Of a DNA stretch of 64,000 bases, positions 45,881-58,392 are shown piece by piece. This stretch comes from Lantana camara. Taxonomy: Eukaryota > Streptophyta > Magnoliopsida > Lamiales > Verbenaceae. The stretch is taken from NCBI GenBank assembly GCA_037501455.1, contig CM074858.1, positions 44,823,001 to 44,887,000 on the forward strand, given 5' to 3'. The translations under genes and the position numbers were made by a program. Below the pieces are notes generated by a model, which was not told the DNA's origin, did no database searches, and worked only from the letters and a program-made list of their open reading frames with translations. Each line of letters begins with the position of its first letter. Position 1 is the stretch's first letter.

Positions 45881-46379
45881 GTAACTATAGCACCCACACG
45901 TAGGGCCACATCCCCCGCACCAAGATCCAAACCCGTTTATGAAATGGAAGGTCCATACCCGAATTCGAACCTTAGCGAACGGGAGACCAACTCACTCACT
46001 AAGCCAGGCGGAGCTAAAACTGACTCAGAGTGCGCGGAAACAATAAACAAACAAGAGATGCATCAAATAATTACTTATAGGTACCATCACATAATCACAT
46101 ATTATATTTACATATAGGTACCAACATCCAAAACCTATGCAAAATATCCAATGACCAAACCGGCCTCATTTATAAATATAACAATTCCAAGTGAAGTATT
46201 CATAAGTATACAAAAATATAAGAGAATATATGTCAATATGCAACTAACATGACCTAGACTGACAAATGTACAAACAGACACACTTCTCCGCCTAGCTCGG
46301 GTCAAAAGAAGTACCTGAAACTGAAAGAGAAAAGAGGGGTCAGTCAACTAACTGAGTGAGGTGGCTAACGCACACCCGC

Positions 46380-46383
<4 letters not shown>

Positions 46384-46434
<51 letters not shown>
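46384..46434. repeat. (AT)n microsatellite in S5
   Basis: About 25 uninterrupted TA units. Confidence 0.95.
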
Positions 46435-46436
<2 letters not shown>

Positions 46437-47384
46437 AAACACATATCAAAATTAGATCTATGAACCGGAATAGGTTTTGCAGACCAAATCATTTTAAAAC
46501 AACTTACATATACTTAGAATCATTTTTAAAACACTACTTCGATTCTTATATCCCATAATAGATCAAAACACATGCTCGGCGAGAACGAGCTTCCAACCTT
46601 ACTTCTCATAACAGAACAGAAACAGAAATCATAAATAAATCCATCCTCTCCTCCGATGATGGAAGAACCACGCGCGTAGTTCAAACCATCTAACTTAACT
46701 TAAACAAACCCATGCGGGGTAGCTAACCCACAACGTGTCCTCCCCGGATTTCACCCCAGAGGCATCAAAATATCACACCTTCCCTATCTCCCGAGGTCGC
46801 GTATGATATCTCAGATGGAGACTATGCACAGGCTTTACCTCGACAGCCCAACACCGTACCGAGGGCTCCTTACCCATGTCTCCTTGGATCCACAACCACA
46901 TATACAGAAACAAACATACTAATCTTTTATGGCAAAACTCGCTACAGAACTTAAACAAACAAGTTTTGCAAACTAGCTTACATATGCCTTCAAAATGCCA
47001 TTTTCAAAACAAGATTGGTTCACAAGGTCATAAACATATTATGTACAACACTTATTTACATATATATATAATATACGCGCATGCATGGTATGAAAACATC
47101 ACATAAAGGCTTTAGGTCGATATCTATACAAATCCTAAACCTTACCTTATGCTTGGCAAAAGTAGGAATGTGGAAAGACAAGCTTAGATCTCGGGCTCGT
47201 CAACGGGAACCTCCTCTGAAAAGAAAACACCAAAAGCCCAAGACTTATATGGACTAAAACGACGTACGGCAAAAGAAAAGAATGCACGAGATGTAATGAA
47301 TGTCACATATTCCAGCAAAATTCACATTAATCTAAAGAAATCAAACCGAGAAAGTTAGAAAACCCAAAAACGGACAGTGGCCTA

Positions 47385-47657
47385 TGAAACGGCCTTTTGG
47401 ATTCCAAGAAAAAAGTCCAAACGGGCGTTTCAAAAGCTACTGCAACGAAAAAGTAGTTCCCAAACGGGCGTTTGCAAAAACAAAGCAAACACCAAACGTC
47501 CGTGTGAAAAGCTACTTCCTCAACTCTGCTTCTCGAAATAGGCATTTGAAAAACTAGTTCAAACACCACACGCCCGTTTTCGAGACTCAAATTGAATTTT
47601 CCCGCTAATGCAAACGGCCGTTTGGGATTTTCAAAAGAGGACCAAATGGGTGTTTGC
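47385..47657. repeat. Palindrome cluster CAAACGGGCGTTTG in S5
   Basis: About eight units: GAAACGGCCTTTTGG (47386), CCAAACGGGCGTTTC (47417), CCAAACGGGCGTTTG (47459), CCAAACGTCCGTGTG (47492), a weak unit near 47535, CACACGCCCGTTTT (47567), CAAACGGCCGTTTGG (47611) and CCAAATGGGTGTTTG (47642). The centre CGGGCG/CGGCCG is as in other clusters, with arms (C)AAA/TTT(G). Confidence 0.85.
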
Positions 47658-48490
47658 CCTGGATTTGCAGAGCAGAAATGGCTCGGGAAAGCAGGTGAAT
47701 GAAGCAAACACCTAAAAATTCAACCAAAACTCAACCAAAACAAGCTAAACTCATACACAAACATAAGGATAATGCAAGAATCACAAATACATGCAAAAAC
47801 TTCAAGAAAAACGAGAATTAAAAGCATATTGATCAAATCCCATTTTGAAGGAATTCAAGCTCAAAGTTGAAATCATGCATTCAATTCATCCAACCGCCAA
47901 ACTCATGCAATAAATGTAACAAAGGCAACATAGGTAGCTCATAAATGAAATCAAGTACTCAAAGAATCCAACCAAAGTCACATAATCATCAAAATGGGTC
48001 AAACCCTTACTATTCATGAAGATGGATCAAATTCAAATGAAATCACTAAAAGAGAAGCAGATTAGGGTATGAAATCAAAGAGCATAATGTGAGGTTTTCG
48101 AAACTTACTCAAGTTCGAAGTTTGGCGAAGAAATGAGGAAGATATTGGTGATTGAAGCTTTAATCTAAGAAATGGAGAGTTGGCCTTAGCTTTCTTCTTC
48201 CTTGGCTTGAGATGAAATAACTTAAAATGAGGAAGAAAGGAGATTGGTTCAGCCTTTATGGGCTGGACTGGGTTCGGTTCACGGGTTCGGTTCAAGGTTT
48301 TTTCTGTTCGGTTTAATTTAGTTTGAATGGTTAAGGGTCCAACGAGCTAAAATCACATAATTCACGTAATTCACACAATTGAAATAATTCAAATAGATTC
48401 AAATAAGTTCAAATAATTAAATTAAAGCGCAATTAGCAATCAAATCACACATTTACTTGTACCAACTGTATACCAGGGTGTCACAGTAAC

Positions 48491-49539
48491 AACAATAGCA
48501 CTTGAAAGAAAGGAGTGTGTAGCTCCCGGATCAAACAATATATGTATGTTTGTGCCATGTATGCATATTATACCTTCTACTACCGTAGTCGGGTCTACAT
48601 CAGCATCCTGCTCCTCTCCGTCCAGAGCATAAGCACGAGCTCTAATAAGTGCTAATAAGTGGCCTCTGACCCCCAACAGGCTGGTCTCGTCGATCCGGAC
48701 ACCTATCAACCATATGCTCAGTGTTCCCACAATTAGGCATAAGCCCAATCAACGTCTACAACCCTTGTAGGTATACGTGTTGTGCCCACAAAAGGTACAT
48801 CTAGGCTTCTCTGTAGATGGTGGCAAAGTAGGTGCAGAGGAAATTTTTTGAACCTGTCCCGCTGGTCGAGACTTCTTCTAAGGCCCTTTTGCATGTGGTG
48901 GAGCGATGTAAGAAACAGGCCTCTTGCCGGCACTAGAGCCTGATCCTGAACTTGAACCCGAAGCTTATCCGGAACGGTAAGTAGATCTCGTGGCATTTAT
49001 GGAATCCTCAACCTGTAGAGCCTTTGAAGTAACTTTTACCTACGTGCTCGTGTTAACCACTTCAATGGCTGCCTAAAAATTCGGTCTGAGACCCTGGACA
49101 AATTGCATCACCTTATGGAAATCATCACTCGCTATATTAGGTGCATAGCAAGACAACCTCTCGAACTTGGATATATACTCAGAAACAGACCTCCCTCCTT
49201 GGTTTAATTCGGTGAACTCCTTCAACCTGTGGGTGCGTGATGATGGAGGAATATACTTGTTCTTAAATTCCCGAATAAATACATCCTAAGTGATCTCCTC
49301 ACCGGCGGCATCCAGTATAATTCTAACACTTTCCCACCAAGACTAAGCCTCGTCTTGGATCAATGAAATAGTGCAAGGGGCCTTCTCTTGAGGGCTACAT
49401 GGAATAAGCTCCCAAATCTTCTCAACTTCCTTTAACCATTGCTCCGCCTGTATATCATTGCCTTTGAAAAATTTTGAAGTGTGCTGGTTTTGGAATTACC
49501 TGAATACAGCGGAAATTTGTGCTCCCGGTCGTACTGGTG
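48491..49539 (-). pseudogene. Tekay-3 gag and protease remnant
   Basis: The complement encodes, with several stops, a capsid region ([33 protein letters not shown]), a first zinc knuckle (CTFCGHNTYTYKGC), the linker RARAYALDGEEQDAD and the protease start ([13 protein letters not shown]). It is cut on the left by S5 and on the right by Tekay-2, and continues to its N-terminus at 59920-60078. Confidence 0.85.
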
Positions 49540-49544
49540 GTACT

Positions 49545-52313
49545 TGTGATGCCCCGATAATTCGGCCGTACAGGTATGACGTAAGTGTTTACCAAATTGC
49601 GCGAAATAATTATTTATATGTGATTTACATATTTAATTTTATTGTTTAATTATATAAATATGTATATATGTTGATTATGTTAACGATTATATCCTAAATT
49701 ATTTAATATTAAGTATTTTTTTGTGGATTCATATCAATGGATATTTATTGCATAAATCGAACGTGATTGCAACGTGAATTAACTTTCCGAACTTGATTTA
49801 ATTTCTTCTATGGCCTTACTTGCTCATTTTTATAGATTTTGGGACTTAATTGCATTGGACTTAATTGCTCATTTGTTATGGAATTGTGGCTAATTGCATG
49901 ACTTAGTAAATGGAAGGACTTAATAGCAAATTGGCCATTTCGTTCTCCTTCATAGCAGCTATCACGTACCATTTGCTTCTCATTTTCATATAAACATCAT
50001 ATACCTTTGTTCTTGCTTCCCTTGCCAACCGAGCAAAACCCTTACCAAAGTGTGGGGAGATTTCATCTTTCAAGCATCATTTTTGTGGGATTTATGATCA
50101 TTTAAGCATCATCAACATCATCTCTTCATCTTAGCTTCCATTTTTTTCGCATTTGAGGTAATTTTTGGAGCATGGATGATTTTCTTGAATTTATGGGATG
50201 AATAGGGCTTTGCATTTATTTTGTTAATGTGTGTATTTGTTATTGGAAATATGTTTAGGAACTTTAAGCTAAAGATTGATGCATGTCACTTGTTGATTAT
50301 GGACTTCGAGCATGATTGATGATATGGGTTTCATTTGATGAATTCTTGATGATCTATTGTGGAAATATGTGTTTTTATGAATTGTTATTGATCTATTTGT
50401 ATGCTAGTAGGTGTATATCATGATATTTGGGCATTTAAATGTGAGTTTGATCCATTTTGACTGCTTGAGTTTTGGTATGTTCTTGTCCTGCTGTTATACT
50501 CTGTTATTTTTTTTCTGCTACGTATTGTTGACACGGGCGTGTCAACTTTACCTTGTTCAGCGTGACATGGGGGTGCACGATGGTCTGGTTTTGTTGTACC
50601 GAGACATGGGGGTGTCATGGTTTGCCTTGTAATGGTGACACGGGCGTGTCACCTTCTGATTTCCTACTCCGTTGTACCGAGACACGAGTCAAGGGTTGCT
50701 TTGTAATGGTGACACGGGCGTGTCACCTTCTGCTTTCATGCATATTGTAGTTGCATGTTACTGTACGTGCATGTGTTATATATATATATATGTATTGGTT
50801 ATATATTAATTGTTATTTGACTTAATTGAATGTATTTAATTGTTATTCCCTAATTTTTAATTGCGATTGAATATGTGCTATGCTCCTATTTGAATTCTTG
50901 AATTAATTTGATTGAAAATGTGGGATTCTGAACTCGAATGATTGGTCGAATGACTTGATTATATGATTTAATTCCTTAATAATGCACCTGAACATTTTCA
51001 TAACATACTCTTATCTTTTACATATTCATATCATGATCATTGCACTGCCGAGCATCTTATTTGGTCATTTTGAGTCTCACTTTGCCTTTCTTGCACATAT
51101 TTTGATCCCGTTGGAGACGAGGCCGGTCAGTGAGGCTTTCGTGTCTTCTTTTGTTGGTTTAAGGTGGGTTTCTCTTCTATTTAGATAAAACGACCCAATA
51201 TATCTCTCTATGTGAAAGGTTTTAAGCCAAAGTAATATGATTATATATATATATTGAGTCTTTTCTCGAGTAAATGATTACAAACGTATAACCTTTCTTT
51301 TATGAATCCTACCTTATGTTTTGGCGAGATATGATTGATATGATTTTTATGAATTCACGGGCCCTGGAACTTAATACATGTGGCTATCCGGGGAGGCAAG
51401 GGTCGATGGTGATCCCATGTGTTAGTTCCAACCAATTACGGTGATACCGGACCTCGCTAGGAGATTAGTGGGGAATGGGAGCTGAGTGCCTTTGGGGGAT
51501 TCATGTACCCCCTCTGACCTATGTATGGACCGGTGGTCGGGTCCTGCAAACCTGTCCACCACTTGGAGGGAGAAGGTGTATATGTATGATTATGAATCAT
51601 ATGACTGTGCACTAATATGATATGTATGATAACCAATGAAACTACGAATATGAATACACAAGGTGTTGGTTCGAGATTATGCACGCTCACTCACCGAGCT
51701 TGAAACCCTATGATTAATTATGAATGAATAGGATCGTTATAAACCCGTAGATGTCTTTCCTTGTCTCACCCACTTGGGAAATCTTCTAAAAACTTCTTAT
51801 GGGTTTATAGCTTGCATGTACATGTTTAAATTCTGCCATAATTATATACTATGCCTGTTTTATACCCACCAGTCCCTTTTGGACTGAACCCGTTTCGTTT
51901 TCAGTGGTTTTTGTGCAGGTTAAGGAGTGCTAGGCGGGAATACAAGTCGTCTAGGTCTTGCATTAGTGTTTAGCACTCTTATTTTGTTACACTCGCACTC
52001 ATAATTCCCTTTTTGTATATGAGTATAGTTATGGAGCGTTATGTTGTCAGAACTTGAAATACTTGGCTGGATTATGTATATGAATGCTATTTTTGGAGCT
52101 TGAATGCTCATGGTACATATATATATATGATTGTTATTACTTCCGCTTTCTTGGTGTTGCTCTGATTTATGGTTTAAGGGTTAGTCCCGCCTAGCCTAGA
52201 GTGTGCGTGTGTGTCCCCGTTCGTCGTGACTTAGCTCGTGTGTGGATCATCCATTTCATATGCGGGTCGGGTCTCGGTGCGGGGGATGTATCACCTTGTG
52301 CTCGGGTGTTACA
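49545..52313 (+). repeat. Tekay-2 5' LTR
   Basis: Diverged from Tekay-1 LTRs but with corresponding landmarks: CAGGTATGACG near the start, AAGGTGGGTTTC (51161), TATGTG and AAGCCAAAG then TATATATATA (51210-51258), CTAGGAGATTAGTGG (51455), TTTTCAG (51898) and CCCGCCTAGC (52187). Confidence 0.93.
50528..50729. repeat. Palindrome cluster GTGACACGGGCGTGTCAC, Tekay-2 5' LTR
   Basis: Six units near 50529, 50561, 50600, 50634, 50680 (internally deleted, GAGACACGAGTC) and 50708. Related to the cluster of S1 including spacers. Confidence 0.88.
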
Positions 52314-52321
52314 TCCTTAAG

Positions 52322-52338
52322 TGGTATCAGAGCTTCGG
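52322..52338 (+). other. Primer binding site, initiator tRNA-Met (Tekay-2)
   Basis: TGGTATCAGAGCTTCGGG starts eight bases after the LTR. The first 12 bases match the Tekay-1 site. Confidence 0.9.
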
Positions 52339-52527
52339 GTTGCAAACCCGGGCTTTCGTGTCGTGTGTGTCAGTCTAGGTCGTTCGGCTTTAGGAACAAC
52401 ATGACAATGTGATTGCATATGCATTTTCTATGTGTTTATGTGCTCTAATTTTTGAATTTTGATTGAATTACTTGCACTCTCATGCATAGACTAAAGATAG
52501 TATGCATTTCAGTGTTTCTTTAACAGA

Positions 52528-54831
52528 ATGCCTCCGCGTAGACATCGTGAGAGATCATCGGGGCGACGCCGACATCATGGTCGTTACCCTACACCACAAG
52601 AACAACAACCACAACCGCCTCCGATGGATATGGAAAATTTTATGGAAGCGGTCTTTAATTATGTGGAACATCGACGGGCTCAAGCGCCACCACCACAACC
52701 CGTTGAGCAACCGGCTCCACCGAACAATAATAGGGATTCGCATGGGGTGTTTCTGAGCTATAATCCCCCTCGGTTCTCAGGCTCTATTGATGATGCAGTT
52801 TCAGAAGGGTGGTTGACTCGTTTAGAAAGGATTTATGGAGTTCGGCAGTTTACCACACAAGAAAGGGCTCAATTCGCCATATTTCAGCTTGATGGTGAAG
52901 CATATGATTGGTGGGAAAGAACGAGGGAGAAATTAGAAGTGGAAGGGGAAGAAGTCACTTGGGAAGTTTTCAAAAGAGAGTTTCGAGAGTGTTTCGGGCC
53001 GGAAGTGGTTCGGGAAAGAAAAGAGCAAGAATTTATGGAGCTGAAGCAGGCTAATCGTTCTGTGGCTCAATATATTGCAGCTTTTAACAGACTTGGGAAG
53101 TATGCTCCACATATTACTCGGGATGAGAAGCGGAAGGCGAAAAAGTTTATTGCCGGGCTGAGACAGGATTTGAGGCATGGTCAGGCGGGGTATAATTTTA
53201 TATCTTTCTCAGACACAGTACAAAGGGCTTTGGAGCAAGAAGAGGAATATAGGAAAAAGGATTCGATTTTCAAAGCACCAATGGGACAAGGTAGAGGCTC
53301 TGCATCGGGATCAAGTATGAGATACAATCCGGGCAAGAGGCCTATGACTTCAGCAGCTCCTCCTCAGAATGAATATTTCAAGAAGCCGCGAACTGGAGGT
53401 CAGAATGCTCCTCAGGTTACTCGAGCACCTCAGGCTTTGCCAGCTCCTACGGGAAATCGCCGAGATGTACCTCCATGTACTCATTGCGGGGGACCAACTC
53501 ATACCTATAAAAATTGCCGAAGGAGGTTGGGTTTATGCCTCATTTGTGGGAAAAATAACCATTTGGCGGATATTTGTCCCGACAAAGCTCCAGGGTTTCG
53601 AGGAGGTATTCCAAGACCTATGATTCAGGCACGTGATTATGCCCTTGAGGGCGAGGAGCAGGATGCTGAGGTGGATCCGACAGCCGTGGTGGAAGGTACC
53701 ATATACATTCACACCACGAACATTCATGAATTATTTGATCCGGGTGCTACCCATTCTTTCATATCTAGCGATCTATGTGCTTCTCTGTGCCTACCTGTTT
53801 TATGTGCCAATTCTTGTTATTTTGTGAGTTCTCCTCTTGGAGGAAATTTGCAGACGGATCAAGTGGTCCGGGGTTGTTCGGTTTTGATAGAAGGGAAAGA
53901 TTATCCGGCGGATTTCATTGTGATGCCTATGAAGAGATATGGGATAATCTTTGGTATGGATTGGTTATACCGGCACCGGGCCGAGGTTGATTGCTTTACG
54001 AAGAAGATTAAGTTGGGGAAAGAGTTAATTGGAGAAGTGGGATCAAAGAATGTACCTCTCTTATCTTTTATGGAAGCTCGTAAGCTAATGAGAGAAGGGG
54101 CTATGGGATTCGTTGCTTATCTTCTTAATCAGCCGAAGGATCAAATTAAGTTTGAGGAGACAGCCGTGGTTAAGGATTTTCCCGACGTGTTTCCGGAGAA
54201 TTTGGGTTCGTTGCCACCGGATCGTGAGATTGAGTTCGTTATAGACTTGTATCCGGGATCAGAACCGTATTCTAAGACTCCGTATAGAATGGCTCCTGCG
54301 GAGTTGAAGGAATTGAAAGTTCAGCTTGAAGAATTACTTAAGATTGGATATATTCGGCCGAGTTCATCTCCGTGGGGTGCTCTGGTTCTCTTTGTTAAGA
54401 AGAAAGATGGAACGCTGAGGATGTGCATAGATTACCGAGAGCTTAACCGGAGGACTGTCAAGAATAAATATCCGTTGCCCCACATCGAGGACTTGTTTGA
54501 TATGTTGCAAGGTTCAGGGGTTTATTCGAAATTGGATCTCAGGCAAGGCTACTATCAGTTGAAAATCCCGGAAGAGGACATACCTAAGACAGGATTCAAT
54601 ACCCGGTATGGACACTACGAGTTCATAGTAATGCCTTTCGGTTTAACTAATGCTCCTGCAGCATTCATGGATATGATGCATCGGACTTTTCGGCCTTATT
54701 TGGATAAATTCAAAGTGATCTTCATCGATGATATTCTGGTTTATTCGAGGAATTCGGAAGATCATGCCAGGCATCTCAGATTGGTCTTGGAGACATTGAG
54801 TGAGCACCGGTTGTATGCGAAGTTTAGTTAG
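52528..54831 (+). pseudogene. Tekay-2 gag-PR-RT (first part, ends at a nonsense codon)
   Basis: From ATG 52528, the N-terminus is Arg- and Gln/Pro-rich ([15 protein letters not shown]). The capsid region covers about 75-250 ([33 protein letters not shown]). Two zinc knuckles are [14 protein letters not shown] and [14 protein letters not shown] (about 317-351). The protease has [12 protein letters not shown] (about 402). The reverse transcriptase has [27 protein letters not shown] and catalytic [10 protein letters not shown] (near 731). TAG at 54829-54831 replaces the Lys codon of the usual AKFSKCEFW. Without this and one further stop the polyprotein would span 52528-57060 (about 1510 aa). Confidence 0.9.
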
Positions 54832-55962
54832 TGTGAGTTCTGGATCGACCAGGTCGCTTTTCTAGGTCATATTATCTCGAGTAAGGGCTTGGAAGTTGAT
54901 CCTTCAAAGATAGAGACGGTTATTCAGTGGCAGAGTCCAAAGAATGCTTCCGAAGTTAGAAGTTTCTTGGGTTTGGCTGGGTATTACCGAAGATTTGTCA
55001 AGGATTTCTCTAAGATTGCCGCTCCTTTAACTCGGTTGACAAAGAAGGAAGTCAAGTTTGAATGGGACGAGGCACGTGAGGCAAGTTTTCAACTCTTGAA
55101 GGAGAAGTTGACCATTGCACCGGTATTAGCACTTCCTGAAGGCACTGAAGGATACATGGTTTATACGGACGCCTCGAAGGAAGGATTGAGGTGTGTTTTG
55201 ATGCAGAATGGTAGGGTGATAGCCTATGCCTTGAGGAAATTGAAGGATCATGAGCAGAATTATCCCACTCACGATCTCGAGCTAGCTGCAGTGATCTTTG
55301 CTTTGGGAAAGTGGAGACACTACTTATATGGAATTCCTTTCGAGATCTTTTCGGACCACAAGAGTCTTCAATATTTGTTTTCTCAGAAGGAGTTGAACAA
55401 GAGACAGAGGCGTTGGATGGAGACTTTAGCGGATTATGAGTGTACAATCCGATACCATCCCGGGAAAGCTAATGTGGTCGCGGATGCGTTTAGCAGGAAG
55501 GCGAGTGTGTCTAATGTGAAAGTGGAAGTTGGAGAGGAATCTGAGTCTTTCAAGCTAAGAGCAAGTATTCGGAATATTACGGTACAACCAGATCTTCAAC
55601 AGAGGTTATTTGAGGCTCAGAGAAACGATTCCGAGGTTCAGAAGTTAGCTGAGAAAGCTAGAGTGGATTCCGAATGCCCGTTTGGATTTGATGATACCGG
55701 ACTCTTAAGGTTTAAGAACAGGATTGTGGTTCCGAATGAATTGAAGAGGATTATCTTGGAAGAAGCTCACCGTTCAGGTTATTCGATACATCCCGGAGGT
55801 AATATGATGTACAAGGATTTGAAGCAGTTCTATTGGTGGAATGGACTTAAAAGAGATGTAATCAATTTTGTGAGACATTTTCTGACTTGCCAAACTGTGA
55901 AAGCTGAGCATCAGAAGCCATCGGGGCTACTTCAACCGCTACCTATTCCGGAATGGAAATAG
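54832..55962 (+). pseudogene. Tekay-2 RT end, RNase H, integrase start (second part)
   Basis: Same frame as the first part, between two stops. The RT thumb gives [16 protein letters not shown], then [16 protein letters not shown] (intact where Tekay-1 is frameshifted). RNase H has [13 protein letters not shown], with Arg where Gly is usual, and [10 protein letters not shown]. The integrase zinc finger follows ([10 protein letters not shown]...[11 protein letters not shown]). TAG at 55960-55962 replaces the Trp codon of the usual EWKWEQ. Confidence 0.88.
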
Positions 55963-57060
55963 CAACAAGTGGCGATGGATTTCGTTTCGGGTCTTCCTAG
56001 AGTGAAAGGTGGTTTTGATGGGATTTGGGTAATCGTGGATAAATTAACGAAATTGGCTCATTTTCTGGCTATTCGGATGTCGGATAAGGTACCTAAGTTG
56101 GCAAAGAAGTATGTTGAGGAAATTGTCCGACTTCATGGAGTACCGGTTAGCATTGTTTCAGATCGGGATTCGAGGTTTACTTCTAGGTTTTGGCAAGAAT
56201 TACAAAGGAATCTGGGAACAAGGCTTCAATTCAGCACAGCTTTCCATCCTCAGACAGACGATCAGTCGGAGAGATTAATCAAATATTTGGAGGATATGCT
56301 GAGAGCATGTGCATTGGATTTCTCAAGTTCATGGAATGAACAGTTGCCCTTGATCGAATTCGCTTATAATAACAGTTTTCAAGCTTCAGTAGGGATGGCG
56401 CCTTATGAAGCTCTCTACGGACGAAAGTGTAGATCTCCCCTATTCTTCGACCTTGAGGAATGGAATTGGACAAAACAGGAGGGAGTGAAACGAGGGGAGC
56501 GGAAAGAGAAGCCTTCTAAGGCTGTACAAGCGGCGATTGATAAGGTTCAGATAATTCAACAAAGAATGAAAGCAGCTCAAGATAGACAGAAGAGTTATGC
56601 GGATCGACGAAGAAAGGATCTTAAGTTTGAGGTTGGTGATAGGGTATTGCTGAAAGCTTCGTCGCGAAAAGGATTTTCGAGGATTGGAAAAGGAGGTAAG
56701 TTGAATCCTCGCTATCTGGGTCCATATGAGATTCTTGAGAAAATTGGAGACACGGCTTATCGTTTGAATCTACCTCCGAGTTTGACGAGAATCCACAATG
56801 TATTTCATGTCTCACAACTTCGGAAATATTATCCGGATGAATCGGAAGTTATACCCGTTGAAAAAGTGCAGTTAGAACTGAATCTCACCTTCGTTCAGAA
56901 GCCGATTAAGATATTGGATCGTAAATTTCAAGAGCTTCGAAATCGGCAAATCCCACTAGTTAAAGTCTTATGGAGGAGTGATAAAACGGAAGAGGCTACG
57001 TGGGAGACAGAGGAAAAGATGAAAAGATTTCATCCCGAATTGTTTCCGGGTGATCAATGA
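55963..57060 (+). pseudogene. Tekay-2 integrase core and chromodomain (third part)
   Basis: Same frame. The DDE core is [27 protein letters not shown] and then HPQTDDQSERLIKYLED, with Asp for the usual Gly. [19 protein letters not shown] follows, then the SH3-like GDRVLLKASSRKG and the chromodomain ([18 protein letters not shown]) to the stop at 57060. Confidence 0.88.
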
Positions 57061-57079
57061 ATCCGAGGACGGATTCTTT

Positions 57080-57093
57080 TAAGGGGGAGAGGT
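57080..57093 (+). other. Polypurine tract of Tekay-2
   Basis: AAGGGGGAGAGG then TT before TGTGATGCC at 57094. Confidence 0.85.
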
Positions 57094-58081
57094 TGTGATG
57101 CCTCGATAATTCGGCCGTACAGGTATGACGTAAGTGTTTACCAAGTTGCGCGAAATAATTATTTATACGTGCTTTACATATTTAATTTTATTGTTTAATT
57201 ATATAAATATGTATATATGTTGATTATGTTAACAATTATATCCTAAATTATTTAATACTAAGTATTTTTTTCTGGATTCATATCAATAGATATTTATTGC
57301 ATAAATCGAACCTGATTGCAACGTGAATTAACTTTCCGAACTTGATTGAATTTCTTCTATGGCCTTACTTGCTCATTTTTATAGATTTTGGGACTTAATT
57401 GCATTGGACTTAATTTCTCATTTGTTATGGAATTGTGGCTAATTGCATGACTTAATAAATGGAAGGACTTAATAGCAAATTGGCCATTTCTTTCTCCTTC
57501 ATAGCAGCTATCACGTACCATTTGCTTCTCATTTTCATATAAACATCATATACATTTGCTCTTGCTTCCCTTGCCAACCGAGCCAAACCCTTACCAAAGT
57601 GTGGGGAGATTTCATCTTTCAAGTATCATTTTTGTGGGATTTGTGATCATTCAAGCATCATCAACATCATCTCTTCATCTTAGCTTCCATTTTTTTTGCC
57701 TTTGAGGTAATTTTTGGAGCATGGATGATTTTCTTGAATTTATAGGATGAATAGGGCTTTGCATTGAATTGGTTAATGTGTGTATTTGTTATTGGAAATA
57801 TGTTTAGGAACTTTAAGCTAAAAATTGATGCATGTCACTTGTTGATTATGGACTTGGAGCATGATTGATGATATGGGTTTCATTCGATGAATTCTTGATG
57901 ATCTATTGTGGAAATATGTGTTTTTATGAATTGTTATTGATCAATTTGTATGCTAGTAGGTGTATATCATGATATTTGGGCATTTAAATGTGAGTTTGAT
58001 TCATTTTAAGTGCTTGAGTTTTGGTATGTTCTTGTCCTGCTGTCATACTCTGTTTTTTTTTTTTTTTTCTGCTGCGTACTG

Positions 58082-58284
58082 TTGACACGGGCGTGTCAAC
58101 TTTGCCTTGTTTAGCGTGACACGGGGGTGCACGATGGTCTGGTTTTGCTGTACCGAGACACGGGGGTGTTACGGTTTGCCTTGTAATGGTGACACGGGTG
58201 TGTCACCTTCTGATTTCCTACTCTGTTGTACCGAGACACGGGGGTGTCAAGGGTTGTTTGTAATGGTGACACGGGCGTGTCACC
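58082..58284. repeat. Palindrome cluster GTGACACGGGCGTGTCAC, Tekay-2 3' LTR
   Basis: Six units. The fifth (GAGACACGGGGGTGTC) is intact here, whereas it is deleted in the 5' LTR. Confidence 0.88.
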
Positions 58285-58332
58285 TTCTTCTTTCATGCAT
58301 ATTGTGGTTGCATGTTACTGTACGTGCATGTG

Positions 58333-58390
<58 letters not shown>

Positions 58391-58392
58391 TG
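58333..58392. repeat. (TA)n(TG)n microsatellite in Tekay-2 3' LTR
   Basis: About 24 TA units then GTGTGTG. The 5' LTR has only about six units (50778-50791), so it changed after insertion. Confidence 0.95.

Larger units (their letters stand above)
45886..48485 (-). mobile_element. Solo LTR S5, Tekay-related, minus strand
   Basis: The plus strand starts TATAGCACCC (expected TGTAGCACC, one terminal base changed) and ends GGGTGTCACA (TGTGACACCC on the minus strand). The perfect target duplication GTAAC is at 45881-45885 and 48486-48490; 2600 bp. It cuts the Tekay-3 protease coding sequence between IVVTV and AIVTLSLP. Reverse landmarks: 'ccaggcggagct', 'ccaacctta', 'tcctctcctccgatgatgg', and 'aaaccttacc' (47137). 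Confidence 0.88.

Noticed and set aside
48062..48295. 77-codon minus frame in S5
   Set aside because: Non-coding LTR sequence; no counterpart in other LTRs.
55052..55447. 131-codon minus frame
   Set aside because: Antisense shadow of Tekay-2 RNase H.
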